From JBMZCV01 sp049613665 (GTDB lineage Bacteria > Bacteroidota > Bacteroidia > Chitinophagales > UBA2359), in the NCBI GenBank assembly GCA_049613665.1, contig JBMZCV010000002.1, positions 43,452 through 107,451 of the forward strand: a stretch of DNA of 64,000 nucleotides, given 5' to 3'. Below the pieces are notes generated by a model. It was not told where the DNA came from and searched no databases. It was given only the letters and a program-made list of their open reading frames with translations. The first letter of the stretch is position 1; each line of letters opens with the position of its first letter. This document shows, piece by piece, positions 1 to 9,552 of this stretch. Position numbers and translations under genes: made by a program.

Positions 1-1
1 A

Positions 2-184
2 TGGCTTGCCGAAAAACGAGATTTGGCTTATGTAATGCAACATTTGCGTGCTGCTCATTTCGACCCAGAATTTTATGATAGATACGAAAAAGATATTTTA
101 GCTGTTTATCACAAAGATTTTCCAAACGAAAAAGTAGTGATGAAATCGGAAAAAAGCTTGTGGAATATGATTTTTGCGAAATAA
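2..184 (+). CDS. C-terminal fragment of an unrecognised protein
   Basis: An open frame enters from the left edge and stops at TAA 182-184, leaving 60 residues. It has a protein-like composition: mixed charged and aromatic residues, including DPEFYDRYEKD and a C-terminal KSLWNMIFAK. The start lies outside the window and I do not recognise the family. It is followed by almost 900 bases without a gene, so it is probably not co-transcribed with rimP. Confidence 0.5.
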   Translation, partial: WLAEKRDLAYVMQHLRAAHFDPEFYDRYEKDILAVYHKDFPNEKVVMKSEKSLWNMIFAK

Positions 185-1072
185 AAAACTAACAAAAAAC
201 TAATACTTTTGCGGTTGTTATTTTTTGAGAATTGCGAATATCTTTAAACGATAATTCGGAAAAAGCAATGATTTTTTGCTTACTGAGAGCAATAAGTTGA
301 TGGATAATCACAAAGTTTAGCCTTTGCCAAAACCTTGATTATAGGAGCAGTACAATATGGTTGTAGAAATAAACTTTTGATGTTTTTGAAAGTCTAATAT
401 ATGAAACAAAAAAGCAGCTATATAAATTTAGAATATGATAACTACCACAATATACTAAATTAGGTATTGTGTAGTTGGCATTTTACCAAACAAAAATGAC
501 ATTGTTGAGATGTTTAGCACTACTAAATATACTTTTGCAGAATGCTTATTCAAAATTTTTGTAGGAAAATATAACAGATGGACTTAGCCAACGAAAAAGG
601 AATATCTATTATTGTATGAAACAATAGCACAACGCTTTTGAAAGCAATCTGAATAATAATCATTCAAAATGCCAAAAAGTTTAATGTAAGAGAATTAGCT
701 AATGTTTAGCTATTGTGAGAAGAAATATGACTACTTTTCGTTAAAATGGCAAAAACTTTTGTTTCTGTTAGAAGAAAAAAAAATGAAAATAAACTTTTTT
801 TCTCAGAAAAATACTTTGCTATAAAGGACGTTTTTATAGGTTTTATTAAAAAAAAAAAATAGAAATGTAATCGTTAAGTCTAATAATCAATTAGTTATGT
901 TGTTTAAAAGGCAAAAAATGATTTGTTATTTATGAGTAGTGCTTATGGCAAAACCAAATATATGATAAATGTAGAACTATAAGCTTTATGTTTTTTTGAT
1001 ACTCAAGAAAGCAATCTTGTTACGACAGCTTGTGATAAAGCAATTAGTATTTTTTTAATTCCAAAAATATAT
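185..1072. other. Long AT-rich stretch without a gene
   Basis: Neither strand holds an open frame above about 60 codons here. There are many stop codons and A/T homopolymers, and I see no tRNA-like or rRNA-like structure. It could be decayed coding sequence, because its texture is less simple than the other spacers, but no recognisable protein segment survives. Confidence 0.5.
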
Positions 1073-1073
1073 T

Positions 1074-1081
1074 TATCTTTG
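1074..1081 (+). promoter_or_regulatory. Putative promoter (-7 element) of the rimP-nusA-infB cluster
   Basis: TATCTTTG matches the Bacteroidota -7 consensus TAnnTTTG. The -33 region is only a T-run near 1049-1056 rather than a clean TTTG. A start site near 1087 would place the hairpin at 1102-1135 in the first 50 nucleotides of the transcript. Confidence 0.5.
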
Positions 1082-1101
1082 CACTAAAAAAAAACATTAT
1101 G

Positions 1102-1135
1102 AGGAGGAAACATGATTGAATGTTTCCTTTTTTTA
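1102..1135 (+). terminator. Terminator-like hairpin in the rimP leader (possible attenuator)
   Basis: GGAAACAT (1106-1113) pairs perfectly with ATGTTTCC (1120-1127) around a 6-nt loop. The stem extends by A-U and G-U pairs to 1102/1131 and runs into a T-tract. It lies after the promoter and before rimP. Its 5' arm contains AGGAGG (1102-1107), an ideal ribosome site for ATG 1112, which opens a nine-codon frame (MIECFLFLL) ending at 1141. The structure is seen directly; a role in attenuation is inference. It could instead end a short upstream transcript. Confidence 0.6.
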
Positions 1136-1151
1136 TTATGATTTTGAAAAT

Positions 1152-1622
1152 ATGTCACATTTAACAAACCGAATAACAGAGCTATTAAACCATCAATTTG
1201 TAGATACAAATTATTTTTTAGCAGATATAAAAACAGCAACAAACAACAAGAAAATTCAAGTGTTTGTTGATTCTGATACCTTTGTTACAATAGATGAGTG
1301 CGTAAAAATTAGCCGTTATTTAGAAGGTTATATAGAAGATGAAAACCTAGCACCTGAAAAATATACTCTGGAAGTATCATCAGCAGGTATGGATAGTCCT
1401 TTTAAAGTGCCTCGCCAGTATGCAAAACATATCAATCGAACGGTTGTAGTTGTTATGAAAGATGGAAAAAAATATGAAGGCCTTTTACATAGTTTTGATG
1501 AAGAAAATCTGACTCTCGAACAACATAAAAAACCAAAAAGCAAGAAAGGTCAGATAATCATACAACAAATAACATTACCACTTGTAAAAATCAAAACAAC
1601 AAAAAGGACAATAACTTTTTAA
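1152..1622 (+). CDS. rimP: Ribosome maturation factor RimP
   Basis: A 156-residue protein for late assembly of the 30S ribosomal subunit. Diagnostic are the N-terminal alpha/beta domain ending in LEVSSAGMDSPF (the family's LEVSSPGxDRPL segment) and the C-terminal SH3-like domain with a KxYEGxL strand. The open frame reaches back to a TTG at 1116, but those codons lie inside the leader hairpin, so the internal ATG at 1152 (MSHLTNRI) is preferred. Its usual partner nusA starts 15 bases downstream. The SAGMDSP variant replaces the common PGLDRP and is a mild family variation. Confidence 0.93.
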   Translation: MSHLTNRITELLNHQFVDTNYFLADIKTATNNKKIQVFVDSDTFVTIDECVKISRYLEGYIEDENLAPEKYTLEVSSAGMDSPFKVPRQYAKHINRTVVVVMKDGKKYEGLLHSFDEENLTLEQHKKPKSKKGQIIIQQITLPLVKIKTTKRTITF

Positions 1623-1637
1623 ATTTTAAAATAAAAT

Positions 1638-2885
1638 ATGCCAGGCAATATAGACTTAGTAGAATCCTTTGATCAATTTAAAGAGTTCAAAAATATTGAC
1701 CGCCCCACGATGATGAGGGTACTAGATGATGTGTTTAAGACACTACTAAGAAAAAAGTACGGAACAGACGAAAATTTTGACATTATTGTCAATACAGAAA
1801 AGGGCGACTTAGAAATCTGGAGAAAACGTGAAATTGTGCCAGATGAGGAGTTGAGAGACCTTAACAGACAAATACCATATTCGTCGGCTATCAAGATAGA
1901 AGATGATTTTGAGGTTGGTGAAGATGTATATGAAGAAATAAAGCTAATAGATTTTGGCCGTCGTGCTATACTTGCGGCTCGACAAACATTGATTTCTCGT
2001 ATCTTAGAACTCGAAAAAGACGAGCTATACAAGAAATATAGTGAGCGTGTTGGTGAAGTAATTACAGGTGAGGTATATCAGATTTGGAAACGTGAAATGT
2101 TGATTATTGACGATGATGACAACGAATTGATATTGCCAAAAAATGAACAAATACCAACAGATTTTTACAAAAAAGGAGATACGATAAAAGCAGTAGTCAA
2201 GAAAGTAGAAATGCGTAATAATACGCCAAAGATTATACTTTCTCGAACAGCAAATATCTTTTTGGCAAAGTTATTGGAACTAGAAGTGCCAGAGATATTT
2301 GATGGAGTTATTAGTATTAGACGTATTGCTCGAGAGCCAGGCGATAGAGCAAAAGTAGCTGTTGAGTCGTTTGACGACCGAATTGACCCTATTGGAGCTT
2401 GCGTTGGTATGAGAGGCTCTCGCATTTATGGAATTGTGAGAGAGCTGCGAAACGAAAATATAGATATTATCAATTATACAAACAATGTTCCTTTGTTTAT
2501 TCAACGTGCCTTAACACCAGCATCTATTACTTCAATAGAGCTAGAAGAAGGCGAAAAAAGAGCAGATGTATATTTGAAGCCAGACCAAGTGTCTTTGGCT
2601 ATCGGAAAAGGCGGTATTAATATCAAATTGGCTAGTCGTTTGACAGATTATGCCATTGATGTATATCGAGATATAGAAGAAGAAGAATACGATATAGAAC
2701 TCGAAGAGTTTTCAGATGAAATAGACGAGTGGATTATCGAAGAACTCAAAAATATTGGTTGTGATACGGCAAAAAGTGTTTTGGCACTCAAAGCCGAAGA
2801 GTTAGTACGTCGTACAGACTTAGAAGAAGAAACTGTGGCAGAAATTATTAGAATTTTGAAAACAGAGTTTGAAGATGATGAATAA
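1638..2885 (+). CDS. nusA: Transcription termination/antitermination factor NusA
   Basis: A 415-residue RNA polymerase-associated factor controlling pausing, termination and antitermination. The domains run N-terminal polymerase-binding domain (about 1-125), S1 domain (about 130-200, beginning ITGEVYQIW), KH1 (about 225-285, with GACVGMRGSRI) and KH2 (about 300-350, with AIGKGGINIKLASRL). A short acidic tail with a helix-hairpin-helix-like segment follows. It is shorter than the E. coli protein, which has two C-terminal acidic repeats. It sits 15 bases after rimP, as in most bacteria. Because NusA acts on hairpins, the hairpin in this operon's leader is a candidate feedback site (inference). 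Confidence 0.97.
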   Translation: MPGNIDLVESFDQFKEFKNIDRPTMMRVLDDVFKTLLRKKYGTDENFDIIVNTEKGDLEIWRKREIVPDEELRDLNRQIPYSSAIKIEDDFEVGEDVYEEIKLIDFGRRAILAARQTLISRILELEKDELYKKYSERVGEVITGEVYQIWKREMLIIDDDDNELILPKNEQIPTDFYKKGDTIKAVVKKVEMRNNTPKIILSRTANIFLAKLLELEVPEIFDGVISIRRIAREPGDRAKVAVESFDDRIDPIGACVGMRGSRIYGIVRELRNENIDIINYTNNVPLFIQRALTPASITSIELEEGEKRADVYLKPDQVSLAIGKGGINIKLASRLTDYAIDVYRDIEEEEYDIELEEFSDEIDEWIIEELKNIGCDTAKSVLALKAEELVRRTDLEEETVAEIIRILKTEFEDDE

Positions 2886-3244
2886 GTCGGATATACGAAT
2901 AACTAATAAAAAGATGTTATTGTTAATTTTTTTTATAAATAAAAAATAATGTCTATGTGCAAAAAATAAAATAAGCAGTTTTTTCTTTTAGTGTTATACT
3001 GTTTAGATAGTTTTATCAGAAAAAATAAAATATTTTACAAAAAAAGTATCATTTACTAAGTAATTATTTCTATTTTGTAAACTAAAGTAACTAATTAAAC
3101 AAGCAAAAAATGAGATTTATTTCTCATTTTATCTATTAAATTAGTGTAATCCTTATTTGAAACATTAAAATAAAAAATATCGTTTAACATTAAAAACTGC
3201 GAAAGCTGATTTTCAAGAAAATACAAAACTGGTTTAACTCATAC
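2886..3244. other. nusA-infB spacer, no gene seen
   Basis: About 360 very AT-rich bases. In many bacteria nusA and infB are nearly contiguous, so this gap may carry a separate infB promoter, though I find no convincing TAnnTTTG element. No strong terminator hairpin is visible. The end (about 3195-3220) faintly resembles the right half of repeat R2. Confidence 0.45.
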
Positions 3245-6200
3245 ATGGCAGGTACCAACAAGGGAGTAAGATTATCTAAAGCAGCACGAGAAGTCAATCT
3301 CGGAATTGACAATGTCGTTGCTCATTTAAAGAAGAAGGGTTTTATTGTGCAGGCAAATCCTAACACTAAAATCACGGGAGAGATGTATCAAGTTTTGCTT
3401 AAAGACTTTCAAATCAATATTGCTTTGAAAGAAAAAGCAGATGGCATTAGCTTTCGAAATAAAAAAGAGGAAATAGCAGTTAAAGGAAATGCTTTAACTC
3501 CTGTTGTTTTAGATGATGCTAAAACTAAAACAGAAAAAACAGAAAAGGTTGTTCCTGTTGCTGAAAAAAGTGCAGATAAACCTCCTGTTATAATAGAGGC
3601 TGAAAAGAAGCAGCCTCTAAAGGAGAAAGCTGTGCCTATGGAGAAACCAAAGATAACTACTCCTACTCCTAGCATCAAAACGCCAAAACTAGAGCAGACA
3701 CAAGAAAAAGTGAAAGCGATAGTTGAAGCCAAAGAAGAAAAAGTAGTTGAGAAAAAGGTAAAAATAAATTTGGAAAAGCCTGTTGAGCAGCCTATCGTCA
3801 AAATTGAGAAACCAAAGGCGAAAGTTGTTGAAAAAACAGAATCAGCAAAACCAATAGTAGAAAAAGCTGTTCCGAAAGCAAAAGACAAAACACCTTTGGT
3901 AGATACTTCTAAAGAAAAAGACCAAAAGCTAGAAAAACCAAAGGTTGAAGTTGTCAAAAAGGTAGAGCCAATAAAAGCTCCAATACCTATAAAAGAAACT
4001 CCTAAAACCATAGTAGAAAAGAAAATAGAAAAAACAGAAATTACACCAAAAAATATTGAAAAGAAACCTACAATAAAGAAAGAAATACCACCAAAAAAAG
4101 AAGCTACTTCATCTGTAACCAAAGAAATAAAAGTCTTGCCCAAACATTCAAAAATAACTCTCGAAACCAAGAAAGATAACTCCACCTTGCCAACAACCGA
4201 TAATGTGTTGCCTGCTGCTGAGAATCGAAAAGAAAAAGCAACAAATGACAATGCTTCTATATCTAAAACTACTAACCGAAAGAAGGTAGAAAATAATGAT
4301 AAGAGTAATTTGTCAAGCAACAATAAGAAAAAGCGAAGAAATAATCGCAACAAAAAAACAAGCGTTTCTAATGAAACGAAAACGCAAAATCCTATTGTTT
4401 CTCCAACAATAGAAAAAGTAAAAACTCCTAAAGAAGATAGTAAAACAACTGATAAGAAAACAGTTGTTTCAGCAGAAAAAACTACTGAAGTTACTCCGAA
4501 AAAACGGGAGATTGATATGCCTAAACTTACAGTTGTAGGCAAAATTGACTTAGATAGTTTGAATCTGCGAACTAGACCAGAACGTAGAAAACGAACTTCT
4601 AAGAAACGTAGAGGAGGCCGCACAGATGATAATGCTAAGAATAAGAGTACTAGTACTAGCAACACATCTAATACTAATACCAAAAATACAACAGGCAAAA
4701 TATCGCCAGCCGAGGAGGCCAAGAAAAAACGTCGCCGCCGAAAGCGTATTCCAACTACTGACTCAAAGGTAAAATTAGATACCAACAATAAAACAGGTAG
4801 TAAAGAAGGAGATAATAGAAACAAACGCAATAGCTCTTCTTCAACTGGAAACAACGATAGAAGAACACCTAGAACACGAGATAATAATTCTCGTTCTAAT
4901 TCTGGCTCTAGTTCTAGTTCTAATTCTAATAATCGCAATAATACAACTAGAAAAAGAACAGGAGAAAGCCCTGCATCAATAGCTAGAAGCCGTCGTCGTT
5001 CAAACAATAGTTCGGGACGAAACCGTCGTAATAGATTGCCAGAACAAGCAGAAGTTTCTGAAAAAGAAATACAAGCAAAAATCAAGGCAACCATGGCTAA
5101 AATTAGCGGTGGTTCGAAAGGCAAAAATACAAGGGCGAAAATAAGAAAGCAAAAAAGAGTCGATGCTGCCGATAAACAACGGGAAGCTATCGAACAAAAA
5201 GACCATAGCTTATTGCAAGTAACAGAGTTTGTATCAGTAAACGAACTTGCCAAATTGATGGAAGTGCCTGTTACAAAAGTAATCACAACTTGCTTTACAT
5301 TAGGTATCATTGTTTCTATCAATCAACGACTAGATGCTGAGGTTATCGAACTTGTAGCAGACGAATTTGGTTTTAACATTGACTTTATTTCTGTTACTGA
5401 GCAAGATGATGACTTCATCGAAGAAGAAGATGCTGAAGAAGACTTGAAACCAAGAGCTTCTATTGTAACGATTATGGGACACGTCGATCATGGTAAAACT
5501 TCTTTGCTAGATTATATCCGAAGTGCAAGTGTAGTAGCTGGCGAAGTTGGTGGTATCACTCAGCATATTGGAGCATATGAAGTGACAATGGCAGATGAGA
5601 AAAAAATTACGTTCTTAGATACTCCTGGTCACGAAGCATTTACAGCCATGCGTGCTAGAGGTGCGAAAATAACAGATATTGCAGTTATTGTTATTGCAGC
5701 AGATGATAGCATCATGCCTCAAACAAAAGAGGCTATTAGTCATGCTCAAGCGGCAGATGTACCAATGGTCTTTGCTATCAACAAAATTGATAAGCCAGAA
5801 GCTCAACCTGAAAAAATCAAAGAACAGCTTGCTCAAATGAATATCTTGGTGGAAGATTGGGGTGGTTCTTATCAATGTCAAGAAATTTCGGCCAAAAAAG
5901 GTATTAATATTGACGAACTGCTCGAAAAAATAGTACTTGAAGCTGAGATTTTGGAACTAAAAGCTAATCCAGATAGAAAAGCAGTAGGCACGGTTATAGA
6001 AGCATCTCTTGATAAAGGACGTGGCTATGTTTCTACGGTTTTGGTGCAAAAAGGAACACTAAAAGTGGGCGATATTATTTTAGCTGGCCAATATAATGGT
6101 CGTGTGAGAGCAATGTTTAACGAAAGAGGCGGACGTGAAAAAACGGCTGGCCCATCACAACCTGTTTTAATTTTGGGACTCAACGGAGCTCCACAAGCAG

Positions 6201-6973
6201 GAGATAGGTTGCGAGTAATGGATAAAGAGCAGGAAGCCAGAGAGTTGGCTATCAAACGTCAGCAAATTACACGAGAACAACAACAACGTGCACATAAGCA
6301 TATTACGCTCGAAGAAATTGGCCGTCGTTTGTTGATTGGAAACTTCAAAGAGTTGAACTTGATTATTAAAGGTGACTTTGATGGTTCGGTAGAAGCCTTA
6401 TCTGATGCTTTACTCAAACTTTCGACAGAAGAAATACAAGTACGCATTATTCACCGCTCAGTTGGTGCCATTACTGAGAGTGATGTATTGTTGGCGAGTG
6501 CTTCTGATGCAATTATTGTTGGTTTCCAAGTGAGACCTACATCGAATGCTAGAAAGCAAGGTGAAAAAGAAAATATTGATATTCGATTATACTCTATTAT
6601 TTATGATGCTATCGACGAAATTAAAGCTGCTATGGAAGGCATGTTAGAGCCTAAAGTAGAAGAGCGTTTCGTATGTAACATTGAAGTGAAAGAAGTCTTC
6701 AAAATATCGAAGGTTGGAACGATTGCAGGTTGCTTTGTTACAGAAGGAAAAGTATATCGAGATACTAAGATTAGACTTATCCGTGATGGCGTTGTGAAAT
6801 ACACAGGCGATATAGCTACTTTACGTCGCTACAAAGACGAAGTTAAAGAAGTACTTTCGGGTATGGAATGTGGTATTGCTTTGAACAAATACGGTGATAT
6901 TAAAGTAGGCGATGTCATTGAAGGGTACGAAGAAATTGAAATCAAACGTACACTTTCTTCTACAAGAAAATAA
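3245..6973 (+). CDS. infB: Translation initiation factor IF-2
   Basis: A GTPase that brings initiator tRNA to the 30S subunit and promotes subunit joining. It has 1242 residues, long for the family. An IF2_N module occupies residues 1-60. A low-complexity linker runs from about 80 to 640, first Lys/Glu/Pro/Val-rich, then Asn/Ser/Arg-rich and very basic. A second IF2_N-like module follows (about 655-715). The G domain starts with GHVDHGKT at about 745, followed by DTPGHEAF and NKID. Domains II, III and C2 complete the protein. All catalytic motifs are intact. A 15-bp stem terminator follows. Confidence 0.97.
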   Translation: MAGTNKGVRLSKAAREVNLGIDNVVAHLKKKGFIVQANPNTKITGEMYQVLLKDFQINIALKEKADGISFRNKKEEIAVKGNALTPVVLDDAKTKTEKTEKVVPVAEKSADKPPVIIEAEKKQPLKEKAVPMEKPKITTPTPSIKTPKLEQTQEKVKAIVEAKEEKVVEKKVKINLEKPVEQPIVKIEKPKAKVVEKTESAKPIVEKAVPKAKDKTPLVDTSKEKDQKLEKPKVEVVKKVEPIKAPIPIKETPKTIVEKKIEKTEITPKNIEKKPTIKKEIPPKKEATSSVTKEIKVLPKHSKITLETKKDNSTLPTTDNVLPAAENRKEKATNDNASISKTTNRKKVENNDKSNLSSNNKKKRRNNRNKKTSVSNETKTQNPIVSPTIEKVKTPKEDSKTTDKKTVVSAEKTTEVTPKKREIDMPKLTVVGKIDLDSLNLRTRPERRKRTSKKRRGGRTDDNAKNKSTSTSNTSNTNTKNTTGKISPAEEAKKKRRRRKRIPTTDSKVKLDTNNKTGSKEGDNRNKRNSSSSTGNNDRRTPRTRDNNSRSNSGSSSSSNSNNRNNTTRKRTGESPASIARSRRRSNNSSGRNRRNRLPEQAEVSEKEIQAKIKATMAKISGGSKGKNTRAKIRKQKRVDAADKQREAIEQKDHSLLQVTEFVSVNELAKLMEVPVTKVITTCFTLGIIVSINQRLDAEVIELVADEFGFNIDFISVTEQDDDFIEEEDAEEDLKPRASIVTIMGHVDHGKTSLLDYIRSASVVAGEVGGITQHIGAYEVTMADEKKITFLDTPGHEAFTAMRARGAKITDIAVIVIAADDSIMPQTKEAISHAQAADVPMVFAINKIDKPEAQPEKIKEQLAQMNILVEDWGGSYQCQEISAKKGINIDELLEKIVLEAEILELKANPDRKAVGTVIEASLDKGRGYVSTVLVQKGTLKVGDIILAGQYNGRVRAMFNERGGREKTAGPSQPVLILGLNGAPQAGDRLRVMDKEQEARELAIKRQQITREQQQRAHKHITLEEIGRRLLIGNFKELNLIIKGDFDGSVEALSDALLKLSTEEIQVRIIHRSVGAITESDVLLASASDAIIVGFQVRPTSNARKQGEKENIDIRLYSIIYDAIDEIKAAMEGMLEPKVEERFVCNIEVKEVFKISKVGTIAGCFVTEGKVYRDTKIRLIRDGVVKYTGDIATLRRYKDEVKEVLSGMECGIALNKYGDIKVGDVIEGYEEIEIKRTLSSTRK

Positions 6974-6997
6974 AATTGTAAAATCAAGTGAAAAAAC

Positions 6998-7037
6998 ATA
7001 CGGATTAGCAAAAAATATTTGTTAATCCGTATTTTTT
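6998..7037 (+). terminator. Rho-independent terminator after infB
   Basis: A 15-bp stem (6998-7012 with 7018-7032, one G-U pair, core ACGGATTA/TAATCCGT) with a 5-nt loop is followed by TTTTT. It ends the infB transcript, so ybeY is expressed by read-through or from its own promoter. Confidence 0.85.
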
Positions 7038-7062
7038 ATATGTCAAATAGTTGCTAAAACAG

Positions 7063-7506
7063 ATGAACGAAGCCATAGAAATTTATTTTCATATTGAAGA
7101 ACCTTTAAAATATGAAATAAAACAAAAAAAACTAATAAAAAAAGTTTTGCTAGAAACCATTATAGCAGAAAATTATGAATTGGAAAGCCTCAATTTTATT
7201 TTATGCACCGATGAATATTTGCATAAAATGAACGTGCAATATCTACAACATGACACGCTGACAGATGTTATTACTTTCGACAATTCGGAAACAGAGGAGG
7301 AAATAACAGGCGATATTTTTATTAGCATTGAGAGAGTAGTGGAAAATGCCACTATTTTTGAGACTACAACCGAAAAAGAGTTACATCGTGTAATCTTGCA
7401 CGGCACATTGCATCTTTTAGGTTATAAAGATAAAAGTGAGAATGAACAGCAAATGATGCGTCAGAAAGAAAATTTTTATTTGCGTCTTTTCAAAAAAATA
7501 GTATAA
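7063..7506 (+). CDS. ybeY: Endoribonuclease YbeY (rRNA maturation)
   Basis: A 147-residue metal-dependent RNase of the UPF0054 family, acting in 16S rRNA maturation and ribosome quality control. The signature HGTLHLLGY supplies the first two histidine ligands. The third position, usually DH in GYDH, reads YKDKSE, so the third His is absent; I recall KDK-type variants in Bacteroidota homologues. The fold is otherwise complete, including the LNxxYLxxDTLTDVITF segment in divergent form. The frame extends to a TTG at 7051, but ATG 7063 (MNEAIEI) is the likelier start. Confidence 0.9.
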   Translation: MNEAIEIYFHIEEPLKYEIKQKKLIKKVLLETIIAENYELESLNFILCTDEYLHKMNVQYLQHDTLTDVITFDNSETEEEITGDIFISIERVVENATIFETTTEKELHRVILHGTLHLLGYKDKSENEQQMMRQKENFYLRLFKKIV

Positions 7507-7552
7507 CAAAAACATTTTAGGAACTTATTTACTATTTATAAGGTTTTTTTAT

Positions 7553-7560
7553 TAAATTTG
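7553..7560 (+). promoter_or_regulatory. Possible promoter for the PH-domain gene
   Basis: TAAATTTG fits the TAnnTTTG -7 element, about 93 bases before the ATG at 7654. No clean -33 TTTG is present. Confidence 0.3.
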
Positions 7561-7653
7561 TTTGTTGAATGCCTAACTATTCAGCACTAAACTTTTGAGA
7601 TAAAAAAATAAACCTCAACAAAACCTTTTACTTTAATTTAACACTATCCAAAA

Positions 7654-8280
7654 ATGCGTTCACAACTGCGAAAAGACGAAAATGTATTGCTAACAGTTCA
7701 AAAACATTGGTTGGCTATGGCTTGGCCATTTTTCTTTTTGTGTATTATGTGCGGAATTTTCGCTGGAATTGTTGTGCTTGCTATCAGTGACGAAAATATC
7801 GGTTTTGGCTGGGTTGCTATCGCTTTTCTTATTATATTGCTACCTGTATTATGTTATTATTTATATCGTTATGCCGAAAGAACCGCAAATATTTGGATTG
7901 TGACAAACCAACGTGTCATTGATGAGTGGGGCGTTTTTTCTCGCAATATCAAAGAAAGTCCTTTGGATAGAATACACAACAAATCATACAATCAAAGCAT
8001 TTTGGGCAGAATGTTTGACTATGGCGATGTTCAAATTCAAACGGCAGCAGGCGAAGGCATGTCCACTCATAGTTTTATCAAGCAGCCAAAATTATTGATT
8101 GATACCATAAATGATGCCAGCGACCAATTTGTGCCAACTGCTGATGCTGACGAAAAAGAATGTCCTTGCTGTGCCGAAATGATTAAGCGGAAAGCAATTA
8201 TTTGCCGTTATTGTAGATATGAGTTTCCTGATATGAAGCAAGAAGCTGAAAATAATGGCGTTGTGCCAAAGGAAACATAA
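7654..8280 (+). CDS. PH-domain (bPH2/YdbS-like) membrane protein with C-terminal zinc ribbon
   Basis: A 208-residue inner-membrane protein. Two adjacent hydrophobic segments (about 20-45 and 50-72) are followed by a bacterial PH-like domain (about 78-155, with NIWIVTNQRVIDEWGVFSR and SPLDRIHNKSYNQSILGR, typical of the YdbS/bPH2 family). A CPCCAEMIKRKAIICRYC segment (about 169-186) has two CxxC pairs and looks like a small zinc ribbon. YdbS-type proteins are of unclear function. The added ribbon suggests self-association or nucleic-acid/protein binding on the cytoplasmic side (inference). Confidence 0.75.
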   Translation: MRSQLRKDENVLLTVQKHWLAMAWPFFFLCIMCGIFAGIVVLAISDENIGFGWVAIAFLIILLPVLCYYLYRYAERTANIWIVTNQRVIDEWGVFSRNIKESPLDRIHNKSYNQSILGRMFDYGDVQIQTAAGEGMSTHSFIKQPKLLIDTINDASDQFVPTADADEKECPCCAEMIKRKAIICRYCRYEFPDMKQEAENNGVVPKET

Positions 8281-8416
8281 TTTTTTCGCTCAAAAGTAAA
8301 TAAGTACCAAATAATTTATACTAATGTTTCTGAAATTAGTTAATTTATTGATTATCAAGGAGTTATGAAAAAACAATTTTATAATTTAATATTGTCTAAT
8401 TACTTAATCTTATTTT

Positions 8417-9463
8417 TTACGAAAATACTCTTAAAAACCTCACCAATTCCCTTTCCTCTCTTTCTTCCAAAAAAACCTGAATAGGCAACACATAAACACT
8501 TATATTTTTTGCAGAAAAAAAAGCATGATATTGTTGCAAACGCACCGCATCTTTTTCAGTTGTCACAATGATTTTTTGTTGGCTTTTTAGTTGTTCAAAT
8601 TGTTTTTCTATCAAAAGAATATCCTTTTCCGTAAAAAAATGATGGTCTGAAAAACGCAAAATATTCAAGTTTTGGGTTTTTTCTTTTAAATAGCTCTCCA
8701 AAATTTGAGGCTTTGCAATGGCACAAACCAATAAAATATTTAGATTTTCTTGCCAAACCAATTTTTCATTTTTATCACTCATCAAAAAAGCATCACCATA
8801 TTTTAGAAACGAAAAAAACACTTTTTGATGCGAAAATGGAGCAAGTTCCGCTATAATCTTTCGCTTTTCTTCTACTGAAATAAACAAAGGACATTTTGTA
8901 ACTATTATTACATTGGCACGCTTATAACCTGTTCTACTTTCTCTCAAACGGCCATACGGCAACACAAAATCGTTAGTAAACCGTTGTTGATAAGTTGTCA
9001 ATAAAACATAACAATTTGCTCTTACTGCTCTATGCTGAAAGGCATCATCTAACAAAATGAGTTGCGGTTTTTCGGTTTTTTGCATCAATTTTCGGATAGC
9101 TACCGTTCTTTTTTCGCAAACAGCTACTTTTATTTTGGGAAAATGCTGTTTGATTTGCAAAGGTTCATCGCCAACATTTTCGGCCAAACTATTTTTTTCC
9201 ACATAAAAAAAGCCTTTTGTTTTTCGCCCATAGCCACGACTTATAACCGCAATTTTCTTTTTTTTCTGAAAAAGCCGTACAAAATATTCAATATGTGGTG
9301 TTTTTCCTGTACCGCCAACACTCAAATTTCCTATCGCAATACTTGGAATGTCAAAACTTTCGCTTTTCAACATCTTTTTATCGTACAAAAAATTGCGAAA
9401 AGCCATTATTAAGGCATATAAAAAGGAAAAAGGAAGCAAAATTTTTTTTAGCAAAGAAAACAT
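8417..9463 (-). CDS. lpxK: Tetraacyldisaccharide 4'-kinase LpxK (lipid A synthesis)
   Basis: A 348-residue membrane-associated kinase that adds the 4'-phosphate to the lipid A disaccharide precursor. The P-loop variant SVGGTGKTP at about residues 48-56, the preceding PSIAIGNL strand and RGYGRKTKGF are diagnostic. An N-terminal hydrophobic segment anchors it. LLDDAFQHRAV is the family's DDGxQH region with A for G. It lies downstream of the TPR gene on the same strand but behind that gene's terminator, so it is probably transcribed separately. Confidence 0.93.
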   Translation of the reverse strand: MFSLLKKILLPFSFLYALIMAFRNFLYDKKMLKSESFDIPSIAIGNLSVGGTGKTPHIEYFVRLFQKKKKIAVISRGYGRKTKGFFYVEKNSLAENVGDEPLQIKQHFPKIKVAVCEKRTVAIRKLMQKTEKPQLILLDDAFQHRAVRANCYVLLTTYQQRFTNDFVLPYGRLRESRTGYKRANVIIVTKCPLFISVEEKRKIIAELAPFSHQKVFFSFLKYGDAFLMSDKNEKLVWQENLNILLVCAIAKPQILESYLKEKTQNLNILRFSDHHFFTEKDILLIEKQFEQLKSQQKIIVTTEKDAVRLQQYHAFFSAKNISVYVLPIQVFLEEREERELVRFLRVFS

Positions 9464-9488
9464 AAAGCTTATATTGATTTTATGAGAT

Positions 9489-9525
9489 AAAAAAACCTAA
9501 CAACTTTTGTTATAAAGCTGTCAGG
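9489..9525 (-). terminator. Terminator after the TPR gene
   Basis: On the minus strand CCTGACAGCTTT pairs with AAAGTTGTTAGG (two G-U pairs, 6-nt loop) and is followed by a run of seven T. It lies just beyond the stop codon at 9553. Confidence 0.8.
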
Positions 9526-9552
9526 TACATTTTTTTATTCAACACAGAAAAA

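Noticed and set aside
1116..1151. TTG-initiated longer N-terminus for rimP
   Set aside because: These codons sit in the terminator-like hairpin and encode residues absent from RimP. ATG 1152 fits the family.
4500..5000. Simple-sequence runs in infB as possible CRISPR or VNTR
   Set aside because: They are degenerate codons for Asn/Ser/Arg/Lys in the IF-2 linker, without regular spacing or identical units.
3409..5322. 637-codon open frame antisense to infB
   Set aside because: It mirrors the low-complexity Lys/Glu-rich linker of IF-2, whose codons give few stops on the opposite strand. The predicted protein is a monotonous Phe/Leu/Ser-rich string with no domain.
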